A stretch of 57,990 nucleotides of DNA from Pseudomonadota bacterium (GCA_021787615.1 JAJYLP010000009.1:1-57990), one strand, 5' to 3'; shown: positions 1 to 8,346, counted from the first letter of the stretch. Program-made: numbers and translations. Notes: generated by a model from the sequence alone, not told the origin.

Positions 1-985
1 GCCCCGGATAGCCGCGCGCATCGCGCACCAGAAGCCCTGCCGATGCGGCGCGCCTGAGCGCGCCGTCGGCGTCGGCGAATTCGGCCAGCACGAAGTTGGC
101 ATCGCTCGGCCACAGATGCGTGATGCCGGGCAGGGCGGCAAGCTCGCGCTGCAGACGCGAGCGCTCGGCGAGCAGGGCGGCAAGCTGTGCGCGGCCCGCC
201 TCGAGCGCCTGCGGACCCAGGCGCGAGAGCGCCGCGCGCAGGGTGAGCCTCGGAATGGCGTAGGGCGGTATGATCTTGCCGAGCAGTGCGATCACCTGCG
301 GATCGGCGAGCAGCGCCCCGCAACGCGCCCCGGCGAGGCCGTAGGCCTTCGAGAGCGTGCGCAGTATGGCAAGGTTGGGAAATTCCTCGAGCCGCCGCGC
401 GAGGCTCGCGCGGCCGGAGAACTCGATATACGCCTCATCGATCACCACCAGCGCGCGGCCAGCGAGCTCGCGCGCGATGCGCAGCATCGAGTCCTCGGCG
501 AGCAGGTTGCCGGTCGGGTTGTTCGGCGAGCACAGAAACACGAGCTTGGTGCTGCGCGCGCACCGCTCGATCACGGCGCCCTCATCGAGCGCGAAGCCCT
601 GCTCGGCGCGAAGCGGCGCCTCGATCACGGCGGCTCCCTGAATGCGCGCCGACACCGAGTACATGCCGAAGGTTGGCGGGCAGAGGAGCACCGCATCCTC
701 GCCCGCCCGGCAGAAGGCGCGGCACAGCAGATCGATCGCCTCGTCGCTGCCGCGTCCGAGCAGGAGCGCGCGCGGTGAGACGCCGTAGAGTGCGGCGAGC
801 CGCTCGATGAGCTCGCGTGGCTGCGGCTCCGGGTAGCGGTTAAGGCCGTCGCGGTCATCGCCGCCGGCCGGGTCCCACGGCAGCTCATTGGCATGCAGCC
901 GCTCCAGATCCGGTCGCCAGGCGGCGTGCTCGTAGACCCGCAGCGCCACGATCTCCGGGCGTGCCAGGGCATGGACCCAGCTCAT
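1..985 (-). CDS. hisC: Histidinol-phosphate aminotransferase, C-terminus beyond window
   Basis: PLP-dependent class I/II aminotransferase that converts imidazole-acetol phosphate to histidinol phosphate in histidine biosynthesis. Read from the ATG at 985 the protein begins MSWVHALARPEIVALR and stays open to the left edge, so the 3' end lies outside the window. Visible family features are LHANELPWDP near the N-terminus, RYPEPQP (about residue 50), CPPTFGMY, SPNNPTGN (nucleotide/PLP-pocket region), VIDEAYIEFS with the PLP-contacting Asp, and TLSKAYGLAGAR with the Schiff-base lysine. The start overlaps the hisD stop by 4 bases, so translational coupling in a his operon is likely. Identity is certain; only completeness is unknown. 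Confidence 0.95.
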   Translation of the reverse strand, partial: MSWVHALARPEIVALRVYEHAAWRPDLERLHANELPWDPAGGDDRDGLNRYPEPQPRELIERLAALYGVSPRALLLGRGSDEAIDLLCRAFCRAGEDAVLLCPPTFGMYSVSARIQGAAVIEAPLRAEQGFALDEGAVIERCARSTKLVFLCSPNNPTGNLLAEDSMLRIARELAGRALVVIDEAYIEFSGRASLARRLEEFPNLAILRTLSKAYGLAGARCGALLADPQVIALLGKIIPPYAIPRLTLRAALSRLGPQALEAGRAQLAALLAERSRLQRELAALPGITHLWPSDANFVLAEFADADGALRRAASAGLLVRDARGYPG

Positions 986-2322
986 GAGGGTGATCCCTGC
1001 GCCGCACGCTGCGCCACGGCATCGGCCGCGAGTGCGCGCAGGCGGCAGGTGATGGCGGCCGCATGCGCATCGAGGCCCTCGAGTTGCGCCAGCGTCACGG
1101 CGGTCGGACCCAGTGCGCGAAGTCCCGCAGGCGTCAGCTCCTGCACGGTGATGCGCTTGAGGTAATCGGGCACACCGAGGGCGCTGTAGGCGCGCGCGTA
1201 CCCATAGGTCGGCAGCACGTGGTTGGTGCCCGAGCAGTAATCGCCCATCGGCTCGGGCGACCACGCGCCTAGGAACACTGAACCGGCATTGACGATGCGC
1301 GCGAGCAGTGCGCGCGGCTCGCGGACCTCCAGAATGAGGTGCTCGGCGGCGTATGCATTGGCAACGGCCACGGCAGTGTCGAGATCCGCCACCACCAGCG
1401 CGCGGCTCGATTTGATGGATTGTTCAAGGATGCCGCCTCGGGAGAGACCCGTCATCTGCGCCCCGACGGCGGCGCTGACGGCCTGTGCGAGCGGCGCGCT
1501 GGGCGTGACCAGGATGGCCTGGGCGTTGGCGTCGTGCTCGGCTTGGGCGAGCAGATCGGCGGCGAGGAAATCGGGGCGGGCGCTCTCATCGGCGAGGACC
1601 ATCACCTCCGAGGGGCCGGCCGGCATGTCGCATGCGGCACCGAGCGGATCGGCCGCAGCGGCCTGCTTCGCGGCCGTGACCCAGGCATTGCCGGGGCCGA
1701 AGACCTTGTCGACCTTGGGGATGCGGGCCGTGCCGTAGGCAAGGGCGGCAATGGCTTGCGCGCCGCCGACTTTGAAGACCTCCCCGATGCCGCAGAGCTC
1801 GGCGGCGAGCAGCACGGCCGGATGGGCGCGCCCGGCGCGGTCGGGCGGCGTGCACAGCACCCGCTGCGGACAGCCGGCGATTCGCGCCGGCACCGCAAGC
1901 ATGACCACGGTAGAGGGCAACGGCGCCGAGCCCGCCGGCACGTACAATCCAACCGCGCCGATCGGCCGGTACAGCCGCTCGCAGCGTACCCCCGGCTCCG
2001 TCTCGATGCTTACGCTCTCCAGACCGTCGGTGCGGTGGAAGCGCTCGACATTCTCGATCGCGCGCTCGAGCGCCGCCCGCTGCGCCGCGCTGACCGCGCG
2101 GCGCGCGGCGGCGAACTCCGCGGCTTCGACCCGCGGATTCTCGAGGTCGACGCCGTCGAAGCGCTGAGTGTATTCGCGCACGGCGGCATCGCCGCGCTCG
2201 CGTACCGCCGACATGACCTCGCGCACGAGGTCCTCGATGTCGTTGCGTGCCCGCTGCACCGGGCGCTCGAGCGCTGCACGCTGCTCGATGCCGCTGAGCC
2301 GGCTCCACTCCAGGATGCGCAT
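982..2322 (-). CDS. hisD: Histidinol dehydrogenase
   Basis: Zn-dependent, NAD-linked enzyme that oxidises L-histidinol to L-histidine in two steps, the last reactions of the pathway. The 446-residue protein has the usual HisD length and motifs: YVPAGSAPLPSTVVMLAVPA, VGGAQAIAALAYGT, VFGPGNAWVTAAK, CDMPAGPSEVMVLAD, AEHDANAQAILVT, and the C-terminal YCSGTNHVLPT with a zinc/substrate-binding His. The gene sits 4 bases after hisG and overlaps hisC by 4 bases, so the three are read as one operon. Confidence 0.97.
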   Translation of the reverse strand: MRILEWSRLSGIEQRAALERPVQRARNDIEDLVREVMSAVRERGDAAVREYTQRFDGVDLENPRVEAAEFAAARRAVSAAQRAALERAIENVERFHRTDGLESVSIETEPGVRCERLYRPIGAVGLYVPAGSAPLPSTVVMLAVPARIAGCPQRVLCTPPDRAGRAHPAVLLAAELCGIGEVFKVGGAQAIAALAYGTARIPKVDKVFGPGNAWVTAAKQAAAADPLGAACDMPAGPSEVMVLADESARPDFLAADLLAQAEHDANAQAILVTPSAPLAQAVSAAVGAQMTGLSRGGILEQSIKSSRALVVADLDTAVAVANAYAAEHLILEVREPRALLARIVNAGSVFLGAWSPEPMGDYCSGTNHVLPTYGYARAYSALGVPDYLKRITVQELTPAGLRALGPTAVTLAQLEGLDAHAAAITCRLRALAADAVAQRAAQGSPS

Positions 2323-2326
2323 GGGG

Positions 2327-3223
2327 TTACGCCAGCATCTTTTCGACGGGCAGCACGAGCACTGCGCTCGCGCCGGCCTTCTTCAGCCGCTCGAGCGTCT
2401 CCCAGAACACGTTCTCGCGGCACACCGCGTGCACCGCGACTTTGTCGGGCGAGCCCTCGAGCGGAATGATGGTCGGGAATTCGCTGCCGGGCAGGAGCCT
2501 GCGGATCTCATCGAGCGCGGCGCGCGGGGCGTGCAGCATGATGTACTTGCTCTCGCGCACCTGCTGCACGCCGTCGAGGCGCATCACCAGCCGCTCGACC
2601 CATTCGCTCTTCAGCGGCGGCAGAGTGAGCGGTGTGCGGATCAGCACCGCGTGGCTCTCGAGCACGGTCTCGACCTCGCGCAGGTGGTTTGCCTGCAGCG
2701 TCGAGCCGGTCGAGACCAGATCGCAGATCAGGTCGGCCCGGCCGAGGCGCGGGGCGATCTCGACCGCGCCGGAAAGCGTGACGATCTCGGCCGTCACGCC
2801 GCGCTCGCGCAGGTAATTCTCTAGCAGATAGGGATACGTCGTGGCGATGCGCTTGCCCGCGAGGCCGGCCGGCCCGCAGAACGCTTGGCCCTGAGGCACC
2901 GCGAGGGAGAGCCGGCAGCGTCCGAAGTCCAGCGTGCGCAGCGGTTCGAAGCGCACCGGGTGGCCGCGCGCGGCGAGCTCGAGGCGTTTCTCCTCGAGCA
3001 CGTTCAGTCCGACCAGCCCGAGGTCGCACACGTCCTCCTGCACCAGGTCGGGGATGTCGTCATCGCGCACGAACAGCACATCGAGCGGCATGTTCTCCCC
3101 GTAGGCCATCAGCTGATCCTTGCCGCGGGAGATCTTCAGCCCGCAGCGCGCGAGCATCTCGAGCGAGGGATCGGTCAGGCGGCCGGATTTCTGAATCGCG
3201 AGCTTCAGGCGCGGCTCATCCAT
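2327..3223 (-). CDS. hisG: ATP phosphoribosyltransferase (long form)
   Basis: First committed enzyme of histidine biosynthesis; it joins ATP and PRPP to give phosphoribosyl-ATP. At 298 residues it is the long, homohexameric HisG type with a C-terminal regulatory domain, so no separate HisZ is expected. Motifs include LAIQKSGRLTDPSLEML at the N-terminus, DLGLVGLNVLEEK, the PRPP-loop region DLICDLVSTGSTLQANHL, and the C-terminal ACT-like segment SEFPTIIPLEGSPDKVAVHAV. Its start overlaps the end of the upstream regulator gene by 8 bases. Feedback inhibition by histidine is expected from the family, not seen. Confidence 0.97.
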   Translation of the reverse strand: MDEPRLKLAIQKSGRLTDPSLEMLARCGLKISRGKDQLMAYGENMPLDVLFVRDDDIPDLVQEDVCDLGLVGLNVLEEKRLELAARGHPVRFEPLRTLDFGRCRLSLAVPQGQAFCGPAGLAGKRIATTYPYLLENYLRERGVTAEIVTLSGAVEIAPRLGRADLICDLVSTGSTLQANHLREVETVLESHAVLIRTPLTLPPLKSEWVERLVMRLDGVQQVRESKYIMLHAPRAALDEIRRLLPGSEFPTIIPLEGSPDKVAVHAVCRENVFWETLERLKKAGASAVLVLPVEKMLA

Positions 3224-3626
3224 TGCGCGTGCCCTCGCGCCGGCGGGCGAGGCCGGCGGCGCGCCCGGGAGCGGCGGGTTCGGCGGCGGCCGATGCGGCC
3301 GCGCGCGCGGCGTGCAGGTGCCACTTGCCGAGGCGCTGAGCGGCCAGACCGTAGCCGCCGTGGCCGGTGGCGAGGAAGCGCGCGACGCGTCCGATGGTGG
3401 TGACGCTGACGCCGGTGAGGTGGTGGATCTCCCGATACGGCAGTCCGCGGCTGAGGTAGTCGACCACCGACCAGCGGTCGGCCATCGCCTGCAGCTCGGC
3501 GGGCGTGCACAGGTCGCGGAAGAATGCGCGCACTTCCTCGGCGTCGCGCAGTGCGGCGATGGCCGTGTACAGATTGCGCTCGGCGAGCGCTTCCTGGCGG
3601 GGGGTGAGGCTGCGGTGGTTCTTCAT
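3216..3626 (-). CDS. TrpR-like YerC/YecD-family regulator (HisR-type)
   Basis: A 136-residue protein with a TrpR-like helix-turn-helix. RDLCTPAELQAMADRWSVVD, then YLSRGLPYREIHHLTGVSV and TTIGRVARFLATGHGGY, match the TrpR/YerC fold with its recognition helix. The Ala/Arg-rich C-terminal tail looks disordered. Family members heading histidine operons in Xanthomonadales-type gammaproteobacteria and in Firmicutes are predicted HisR repressors, and this one is first in the his operon and overlaps hisG by 8 bases. It probably controls its own operon through the CTAG palindrome just upstream. Its ligand (histidine or another signal) is not evident from sequence. Confidence 0.85.
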   Translation of the reverse strand: MKNHRSLTPRQEALAERNLYTAIAALRDAEEVRAFFRDLCTPAELQAMADRWSVVDYLSRGLPYREIHHLTGVSVTTIGRVARFLATGHGGYGLAAQRLGKWHLHAARAAASAAAEPAAPGRAAGLARRREGTRNG

Positions 3627-3641
3627 GGCGATCCACTGTAA

Positions 3642-3659
3642 TAGTGCGCTAGTACACTA
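3642..3659. promoter_or_regulatory. Probable HisR/TrpR-like operator
   Basis: The sequence TAGTGCGCTAGTACACTA is an 18-base palindrome centred on CTAG: TAGTG nn CTAG nn CACTA, with only the four n positions asymmetric. It overlaps a second palindrome, GCTAGTACACTAGC (3648-3661), of the form CTAG-N4-CTAG, the half-site arrangement of TrpR operators. It lies 15 bases upstream of the regulator's ATG, where it would cover the promoter or transcription start. That it binds the adjacent YerC/HisR protein is inference from position and symmetry. Confidence 0.65.
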
Positions 3660-3749
3660 GCATAGGTGCGCGGCCGGCGCCAGCCCTGGGCCAAGCGCCT
3701 GCGCCAATGGCCGCACAAGGGCGGCTGCGGGGCGGCCGTCAGCCACGGC

Positions 3750-4654
3750 TCAGATTGCGCACGCCGGCGATACCCTGGCCGGAGCATTGGCGCCGTTGCC
3801 GGCGTAGAGTTCAATGTCGCCACCGCCGGGGGCGCCCCCGCCGAACGCGTGGACCGAATCGCTCTGGGTGGTGGAGAGCACTGTGCCGTCTCTGCAGAGC
3901 CGGATGACAAACGTGTCGTTGACCTTCACCGCGTGCACTGCGCCGTTGTCGTCCTTGTCTGCGGCCCACGCTTCATAGGCGAGCTGAGCGGAGCAGTTGG
4001 TATCGGCGAGGCCGCCGATCTCCCGCGAATGACCGTTGACATTGGGGTAGCCGGTTACCGGCACGCCGTGCACCGTCAGACCGGCGCCGTGATCGACATA
4101 TTGCAGGTGCCCCCACCGGCGGATGCGCCGCCCGTTGAGCCCGAGCTCCCCGCCGGGAATGGCGGCGATCTGGTTGCGGTGGCCGCTGACCGGTACGGGA
4201 GAGCCGTTGATGAGAATCCCTTCTACATCCGACACGCCCGTCGGTCTGCCGTCTCCTGGCGCGTACGCCGGCGCCATGGCATAGGCGACCCGGACGATGT
4301 TCCCGCCGGCATGCAGCACCAGGTCTGAAAGCGATGCCTGCGACGTTGCGTGCTCGCCAGTGCCGTCATTGGAGTCCAAGTCGGCGGCGTGGAGTCTGTC
4401 GGCGCTGAGCCGGGCGAGGGATCGTGGCAACGGCATCGGACGCGCCGAGGGCGAAATGTGCGCCGCTGAGATTGCCGGTACCGGCGAGCACCGCGGTGAT
4501 GGCGGAAGAGGTGGCGCCGATGATGCTCGTCGCATGAGGCACGGCGACCTTCGCGGCGAAGGCCTCGCCGATGGGCGGCGCGGCGGCGGCGGCGGCGGGC
4601 GACACGCCCATGAAGAAGCAGACCGGAAACGATGAGGGCGTATGGACGGGTCAT
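3750..4654 (-). pseudogene. Secreted choice-of-anchor-P-like protein, two frameshifts
   Basis: Three reading frames together give one plausible exported protein of about 300 residues. It starts MTRPYALIVSGLLL at 4654 and shifts frame near 4613 into MGVSPAAAAAAPP (rest of a signal peptide) and the stretch ending ALGASDAVATIP. It shifts again near 4430 into SLARLSADRLHAADL, which runs to the stop at 3750. Cys-containing LADTNCSAQLAYEAW and the closing ELYAGNGANAPARV look like conserved secreted-domain sequence. The layout resembles choice-of-anchor P family proteins, a weak assignment. Each break could be a small decay indel or a sequencing error. The gene is transcribed away from the metX leader and has no operon partner. 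Confidence 0.55.
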
Positions 4655-5052
4655 GGAGAGCCTCCAGGGGTGATCCGCAGCGCGATAGGAAACATCACGC
4701 GGCCCCTCGCGGAGCAGAAGGCTCTAGGGCCGCGAGCGGCAGCCGCGGGCCGTCTGCCGCGGCCGACGCGGTGGCGAGCGCTGCGGTGCGGGCAACTCTG
4801 TGAAACAGCGACTCGATGAGTCCACAACATGGCTCGCCCCGCGGCCGTGCAGTCACTGGGCCGCCTCAATTCTGCTGCGGAGTGGCCGCACATGCGGCAT
4901 CGCGGCGCGCAAGCCGGGATCGTCGCCGCCGCGAAACAGCGGGCAGCGTCGCGAGTTCACGGGGCGGCTAAAGTGGCAGCGGGCGGGCCCGCTTCGCCCG
5001 CCCGGCCGTGCCGTTCGATTGGGCGAGCGGTGGGGACGGATGCGCCTTGGGC
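4655..5052. other. Non-coding stretch between broken gene and met promoter
   Basis: About 400 bases with no supportable gene. The short open frames on both strands lack ribosome-binding sites and protein-like composition. The left end should carry the 5' region of the broken secreted-protein gene on the minus strand; the right end leads into the metX promoter. I see no repeat, terminator or RNA gene here. Confidence 0.5.
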
Positions 5053-5082
5053 TTGACCGGCCGCCGGACGACCCCCTAAACT
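5053..5082 (+). promoter_or_regulatory. Sigma70-like promoter of the met operon
   Basis: A -35 element TTGACC (5053-5058) and a -10 element TAAACT (5077-5082) are separated by 18 bases. Transcription would begin about 5089, directly at the 5' end of the riboswitch P1 helix, which supports the assignment. Confidence 0.7.
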
Positions 5083-5090
5083 GTGCCATA

Positions 5091-5222
5091 CTCATCGAGA
5101 CCGGCTGAGGGATTAGGCCCTTAGACGCCGGGGCAACCGCCAGGCCCAACCAGCCTGTAAAGGTGCCAACTCCTGCGATTCGGACGCGCTGCCTGCGGGC
5201 GCGCAACGGATCGACAGATGAG
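5091..5222 (+). promoter_or_regulatory. SAM-I (S-box) riboswitch upstream of metX
   Basis: The RNA has the conserved SAM-I landmarks in order: the P1 5' strand CTCATC with GAGA (5091-5100), CTGAGGGATTAGGCCC, CGCCGGGGCAACC, then AAGGTGCCAACTCCTGC (from about 5159), and the closing P1 3' strand GATGAG (5217-5222) pairing with CTCATC. It lies between a good promoter and metX-metB, the expected target of S-adenosylmethionine feedback. SAM-I riboswitches are known before met genes in Firmicutes and in Xanthomonadales-like gammaproteobacteria. Ligand binding is inferred from the family. Confidence 0.88.
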
Positions 5223-5232
5223 CGAACTGCGT

Positions 5233-5333
5233 GGCTCCGCGCCGCTGGTGCGGGGATGGACGCAGCCCACCCGCCAGGTCCCTGGTGGGACGCTCCGCAA
5301 GAGTGCTCGGTGAGCCGAGAGGAATGCGGAGCC
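5233..5333 (+). promoter_or_regulatory. Candidate translational expression platform of the SAM riboswitch
   Basis: The Shine-Dalgarno region of metX, GCGGAGCC (5326-5333), has two perfectly complementary partners: GGCTCCGC (5233-5240), just after the riboswitch, and GCTCCGC (5292-5298). The second forms a local hairpin enclosing an inner stem CTCGG/CCGAG (5306-5310 with 5315-5319). No T-run follows, so control of ribosome access is more likely than termination. Which pairing forms with or without SAM cannot be told by eye. Confidence 0.55.
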
Positions 5334-5336
5334 ATC

Positions 5337-6374
5337 ATGAACGCCATTGCCGAGATTCGCCCGATCGAGCCGGAGCACCGAGTGCGGTGTGGAGCGGCCG
5401 AGTCCGTGCGCGAAGGCCTCTTCGAGATCCCCGGCGGCCTGTCCCTGTATCACGGCGGGCGCCTGCCCGCGGTGCGGGTCGCCTGGCGCCTGGCCGGAGC
5501 GGCCAATGGCCCGGTGGTCTGCGCGCTCGGCGGCATTTCCGCGAACCGCCGGGTCTGCCTGACCGAGGCGGCGCGCCAGAGCTGGTGGTCAGAGGTGGCG
5601 GGGCCCGCGCGAGCGCTCGATACCGAGCGCTGCCGGGTGCTGAGCTTTGATTACCTCGGGGGCAGCGGGGAGACGAGCGGACCGGCCGCCGGGGAGAGTT
5701 TCCCCAGCATTTCCACTTACGATCAGGCCGAGGTGCTCGCGCGGCTCATCGATCATCTCGGTATCCAGGCGCTGCGGGCCATCGCCGGCGCCTCCTACGG
5801 CGGCATGGTCGCGCTGGCTTTCGGCGAGCGCTTTCCGGAGCGCGTCGTTCGCCTCCTTGTCCTGTGCGCCACCGACCGACCTTATCCGCTCGCAAGCGCC
5901 TGGCGCTCGGTACAGCGGGACATCGTGCGCTTCGGCCTCGAGGCGGGCCGCGCGGCCGAGGCGCTCGCGCTGGCGCGCGCGCTGGCGATGTCCACTTACC
6001 GCAGCGCGGAGGAGTTCGCGGCGCGCTTCGCAGGCCCGGCGGTGTTCGAGGCGGGACGTGCGCGCCTTCCGGTGGAGCGCTATCTGGCGGCGCGCGGCGC
6101 CGATTACGCCGCGCATTACCGCCCCGAGGCGTTCCTGTGCCTGTCCGAATCCATCGACCTGCACCGCGTCGAGGCAAGCCGCATCTGCGTGCCGACCACG
6201 GCCGTGGCGGTGCGCGAGGACATGCTCGCGCCGCCCTGCGAGGTGCGCGCCATGGTTGCACGACTCCATGCGGCGCGGCTGCATGAGATCTCATCGATTT
6301 ACGGGCACGACGCCTTTCTGAAGGAATCCCAACAGCTCCGCGGCGTGTTCGCCCCGATGTTCGAGAACCTCTGA
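5337..6374 (+). CDS. metX: Homoserine O-acyltransferase, MetX family
   Basis: Alpha/beta-hydrolase that activates homoserine by O-acylation, the entry to methionine biosynthesis. The 345-residue protein has the oxyanion-region stretch ALGGISANRRV, the nucleophile elbow GASYGG (Ser about residue 142), and the C-terminal catalytic His in YGHDAFLKE. Partner metB next door and GASYGG rather than GGSMGG resemble Xanthomonas MetX proteins that use succinyl-CoA, but acyl-donor choice is not certain. The ATG at 5337 is chosen because GGAG precedes it by 6 bases and the longer frame would run into the riboswitch. Regulation is by the SAM-I riboswitch. Confidence 0.87.
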   Translation: MNAIAEIRPIEPEHRVRCGAAESVREGLFEIPGGLSLYHGGRLPAVRVAWRLAGAANGPVVCALGGISANRRVCLTEAARQSWWSEVAGPARALDTERCRVLSFDYLGGSGETSGPAAGESFPSISTYDQAEVLARLIDHLGIQALRAIAGASYGGMVALAFGERFPERVVRLLVLCATDRPYPLASAWRSVQRDIVRFGLEAGRAAEALALARALAMSTYRSAEEFAARFAGPAVFEAGRARLPVERYLAARGADYAAHYRPEAFLCLSESIDLHRVEASRICVPTTAVAVREDMLAPPCEVRAMVARLHAARLHEISSIYGHDAFLKESQQLRGVFAPMFENL

Positions 6375-6376
6375 CC

Positions 6377-7558
6377 ATGACGCACTCGACCCCTGCAAAC
6401 TCTCAGATCACCCGCACGGTCCGCGCAGGCCTGGAATCCGATCCGCTCACCGGCGCGGTCGTCCCGCCGATTCACTTGAGCTCGACGTTCGCGTTCCGCG
6501 CCTTCGGCGAGAAGGGTGACTACGACTACACCCGCTCGGGCAATCCCACCCGGGACCTCTTGTGCCGGGCGCTCGCTGAACTCGAGGGCGGCGCGGGCGC
6601 CGTGGTCACCGCCACCGGCATGGCGGGCATCACACTCGCGGGGTACTTGGCGCCGGCGGGCGGGCGGATCGTTGCGCCCCACGACTGCTACGGCGGCACG
6701 TATCGACTGTTGGATGCCTGGCGCCGCCGCGGGGAGCGGCAAGTCGTGTTCGTCGATTACGGTGACGCCGCGGCGCTGCAGGCGGCGCTCGCGGCGCCGA
6801 CCGCGCTGGTATGGGTCGAGACGCCGAGCAACCCGCTGCTGCGCATCACGGACATCGGGCGCGTCGCCGCGCTGGGACATGCCGCCGGCGCCAAGGTCGT
6901 GGTCGACAACACGTTTTTATCGCCCGTGTGGCAGCAGCCGCTCGCCCTCGGGGCCGATGTGGTCGTGCACTCCACGACCAAGTACTTGAACGGCCACAGC
7001 GATGTGGTCGGCGGTGCGGTGGTGGCGCGAGAGGCGGCGGTGTTCGAGGAACTCGCCTGGTGGGCCAATTGCCTCGGCATCACCGGCTCGCCGTTCGACA
7101 GCTTTCTCACGCTGCGCGGACTGCGCACGCTGCATGCCCGCCTCGAGCATCACGGCCGCAACGCCCAGGCGCTCGCCGAATGGTTCGCCCAACAGCCGGG
7201 CGTTCTCACGGTCCACTATCCGGGGCTCCCGGGCCATCCGGGGCACGAGATCGCCCGGCGCCAGCAGCGTGGCTTCGGCGCCATCGTTACGGTGGAGCTT
7301 GCCGGCGGGCTCTCGGCCGTGCGCGCCTTCTGCGAGGGGCTCGAGTACTTCTCCCTGGCCGAGTCCCTCGGCGGCGTCGAGAGCCTGGTGGCCCATCCGG
7401 CCACAATGACTCATGCGGCCATGGAGCCGGCGGCGCGCACCAGGGCAGGTCTGACCGACGGGCTGATCCGCCTGTCGGTCGGCATCGAGGCGCTGGAGGA
7501 CCTGCGCTCGGACTTGGCTGTCGGCCTCGCGCGCGCCCGCGCTCCGGCGGCTGCCTAA
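6377..7558 (+). CDS. metB: Cystathionine gamma-synthase family enzyme
   Basis: PLP-dependent gamma-replacement enzyme that combines O-succinyl- (or O-acetyl-) homoserine with cysteine to give cystathionine. At 393 residues it is full length. It shows PPIHLSSTFAF, YDYTRSGNPTRDLL, ATGMAGITLAGYL, WVETPSNPLLRITD, VVVDNTFLSPV, the PLP-lysine motif STTKYLNGHSD (Lys about residue 203), and SLGGVESLVAHPATMTH. It begins 2 bases after metX, so both are under the SAM riboswitch. Direct sulfhydrylation (MetZ-like) cannot be excluded. Its stop overlaps the stop of the convergent lipoprotein gene by 4 bases. Confidence 0.9.
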   Translation: MTHSTPANSQITRTVRAGLESDPLTGAVVPPIHLSSTFAFRAFGEKGDYDYTRSGNPTRDLLCRALAELEGGAGAVVTATGMAGITLAGYLAPAGGRIVAPHDCYGGTYRLLDAWRRRGERQVVFVDYGDAAALQAALAAPTALVWVETPSNPLLRITDIGRVAALGHAAGAKVVVDNTFLSPVWQQPLALGADVVVHSTTKYLNGHSDVVGGAVVAREAAVFEELAWWANCLGITGSPFDSFLTLRGLRTLHARLEHHGRNAQALAEWFAQQPGVLTVHYPGLPGHPGHEIARRQQRGFGAIVTVELAGGLSAVRAFCEGLEYFSLAESLGGVESLVAHPATMTHAAMEPAARTRAGLTDGLIRLSVGIEALEDLRSDLAVGLARARAPAAA

Positions 7559-8346
7559 CCCCCTCGGATGCTGAGGATCTTGGCGCGCGCCGTGAATGCG
7601 GCGGTCCTGCGCTGCATGATCAGAAAAATCCCGTAGGCGCTGAGGTAGGTCGTGCGGTTGCGCGAGCGCACGACACCGTTGCGGCTGATCGCGCACTTGA
7701 GGTTGAGCGCGCGGCCCGGCAGCTGCGCGAGCAGCCGGCGGGCCGGATAGAACCGCGGCGCGGCCTTGCAGGTGTCGGTGATGCGCCCGCGCCGCCAGCG
7801 CAGCGTCAGCCCGTAGGTCTCGCCCGGCTGCGGATGCGCCACGCCCGGCGTCAGCGCCAGCAGTTGCTGCAGCCGCATCGGCGGTCGGGCGAGGCCGCTC
7901 CGATAGTTGATGTTCTGGTGCTCGAGGCTCATCAATCCCAGGTAGCTCAGGTTCAGATTGAGCGCCACCGGGATGGTGTTGAAGGAAAGCTGCTCGCGTC
8001 CCTGGACGTAGCCCTCACCAACATTGGTCAGCGTGTCGGTGACGCGCACCCTGACGGTCTCGTTCCGCAGCGTGAGATGACGGACGAACTGCCGGGTGAC
8101 CACCAGGGTGTGGAAGGGAAGCTCGACCGGCCCGGCACGGGCGATCTCGGCGCGTACACCGGGGGGAAGCTGCGCGGGGGAAAAGTGCGCCGCCAGGTAG
8201 GCCGGCACGTCGCGCGTGATGAGGGAGACCCTGACGAACGCCGGGTGTTCGACAGGCGGGACTGCCGCTGTCGGCGATGACGAGGCGCAGGCGCTCAGAC
8301 CAAGCGCCGCAAGGGCGGCGGAACACACCATCACGCATCGATTCAT
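7555..8346 (-). CDS. Putative lipoprotein of unknown function
   Basis: A 263-residue protein with a lipoprotein signal: MNRCVMVCSAALAALGLSAC, lipobox LSAC with the modifiable Cys at residue 20. The mature part has no family I recognise; the middle reads as beta-rich sequence (VRVRVTDTLTNVGEGY, LSFNTIPVALNLNLSYLGL). The C-terminus is Arg/Ala-rich. A strong Shine-Dalgarno (AAGGAGG) precedes the ATG. It lies 55 bases downstream of leuB on the same strand with no terminator visible between, so read-through from the leu operon is possible. It converges with metB, overlapping by 4 bases. Confidence 0.75.
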   Translation of the reverse strand: MNRCVMVCSAALAALGLSACASSSPTAAVPPVEHPAFVRVSLITRDVPAYLAAHFSPAQLPPGVRAEIARAGPVELPFHTLVVTRQFVRHLTLRNETVRVRVTDTLTNVGEGYVQGREQLSFNTIPVALNLNLSYLGLMSLEHQNINYRSGLARPPMRLQQLLALTPGVAHPQPGETYGLTLRWRRGRITDTCKAAPRFYPARRLLAQLPGRALNLKCAISRNGVVRSRNRTTYLSAYGIFLIMQRRTAAFTARAKILSIRGG

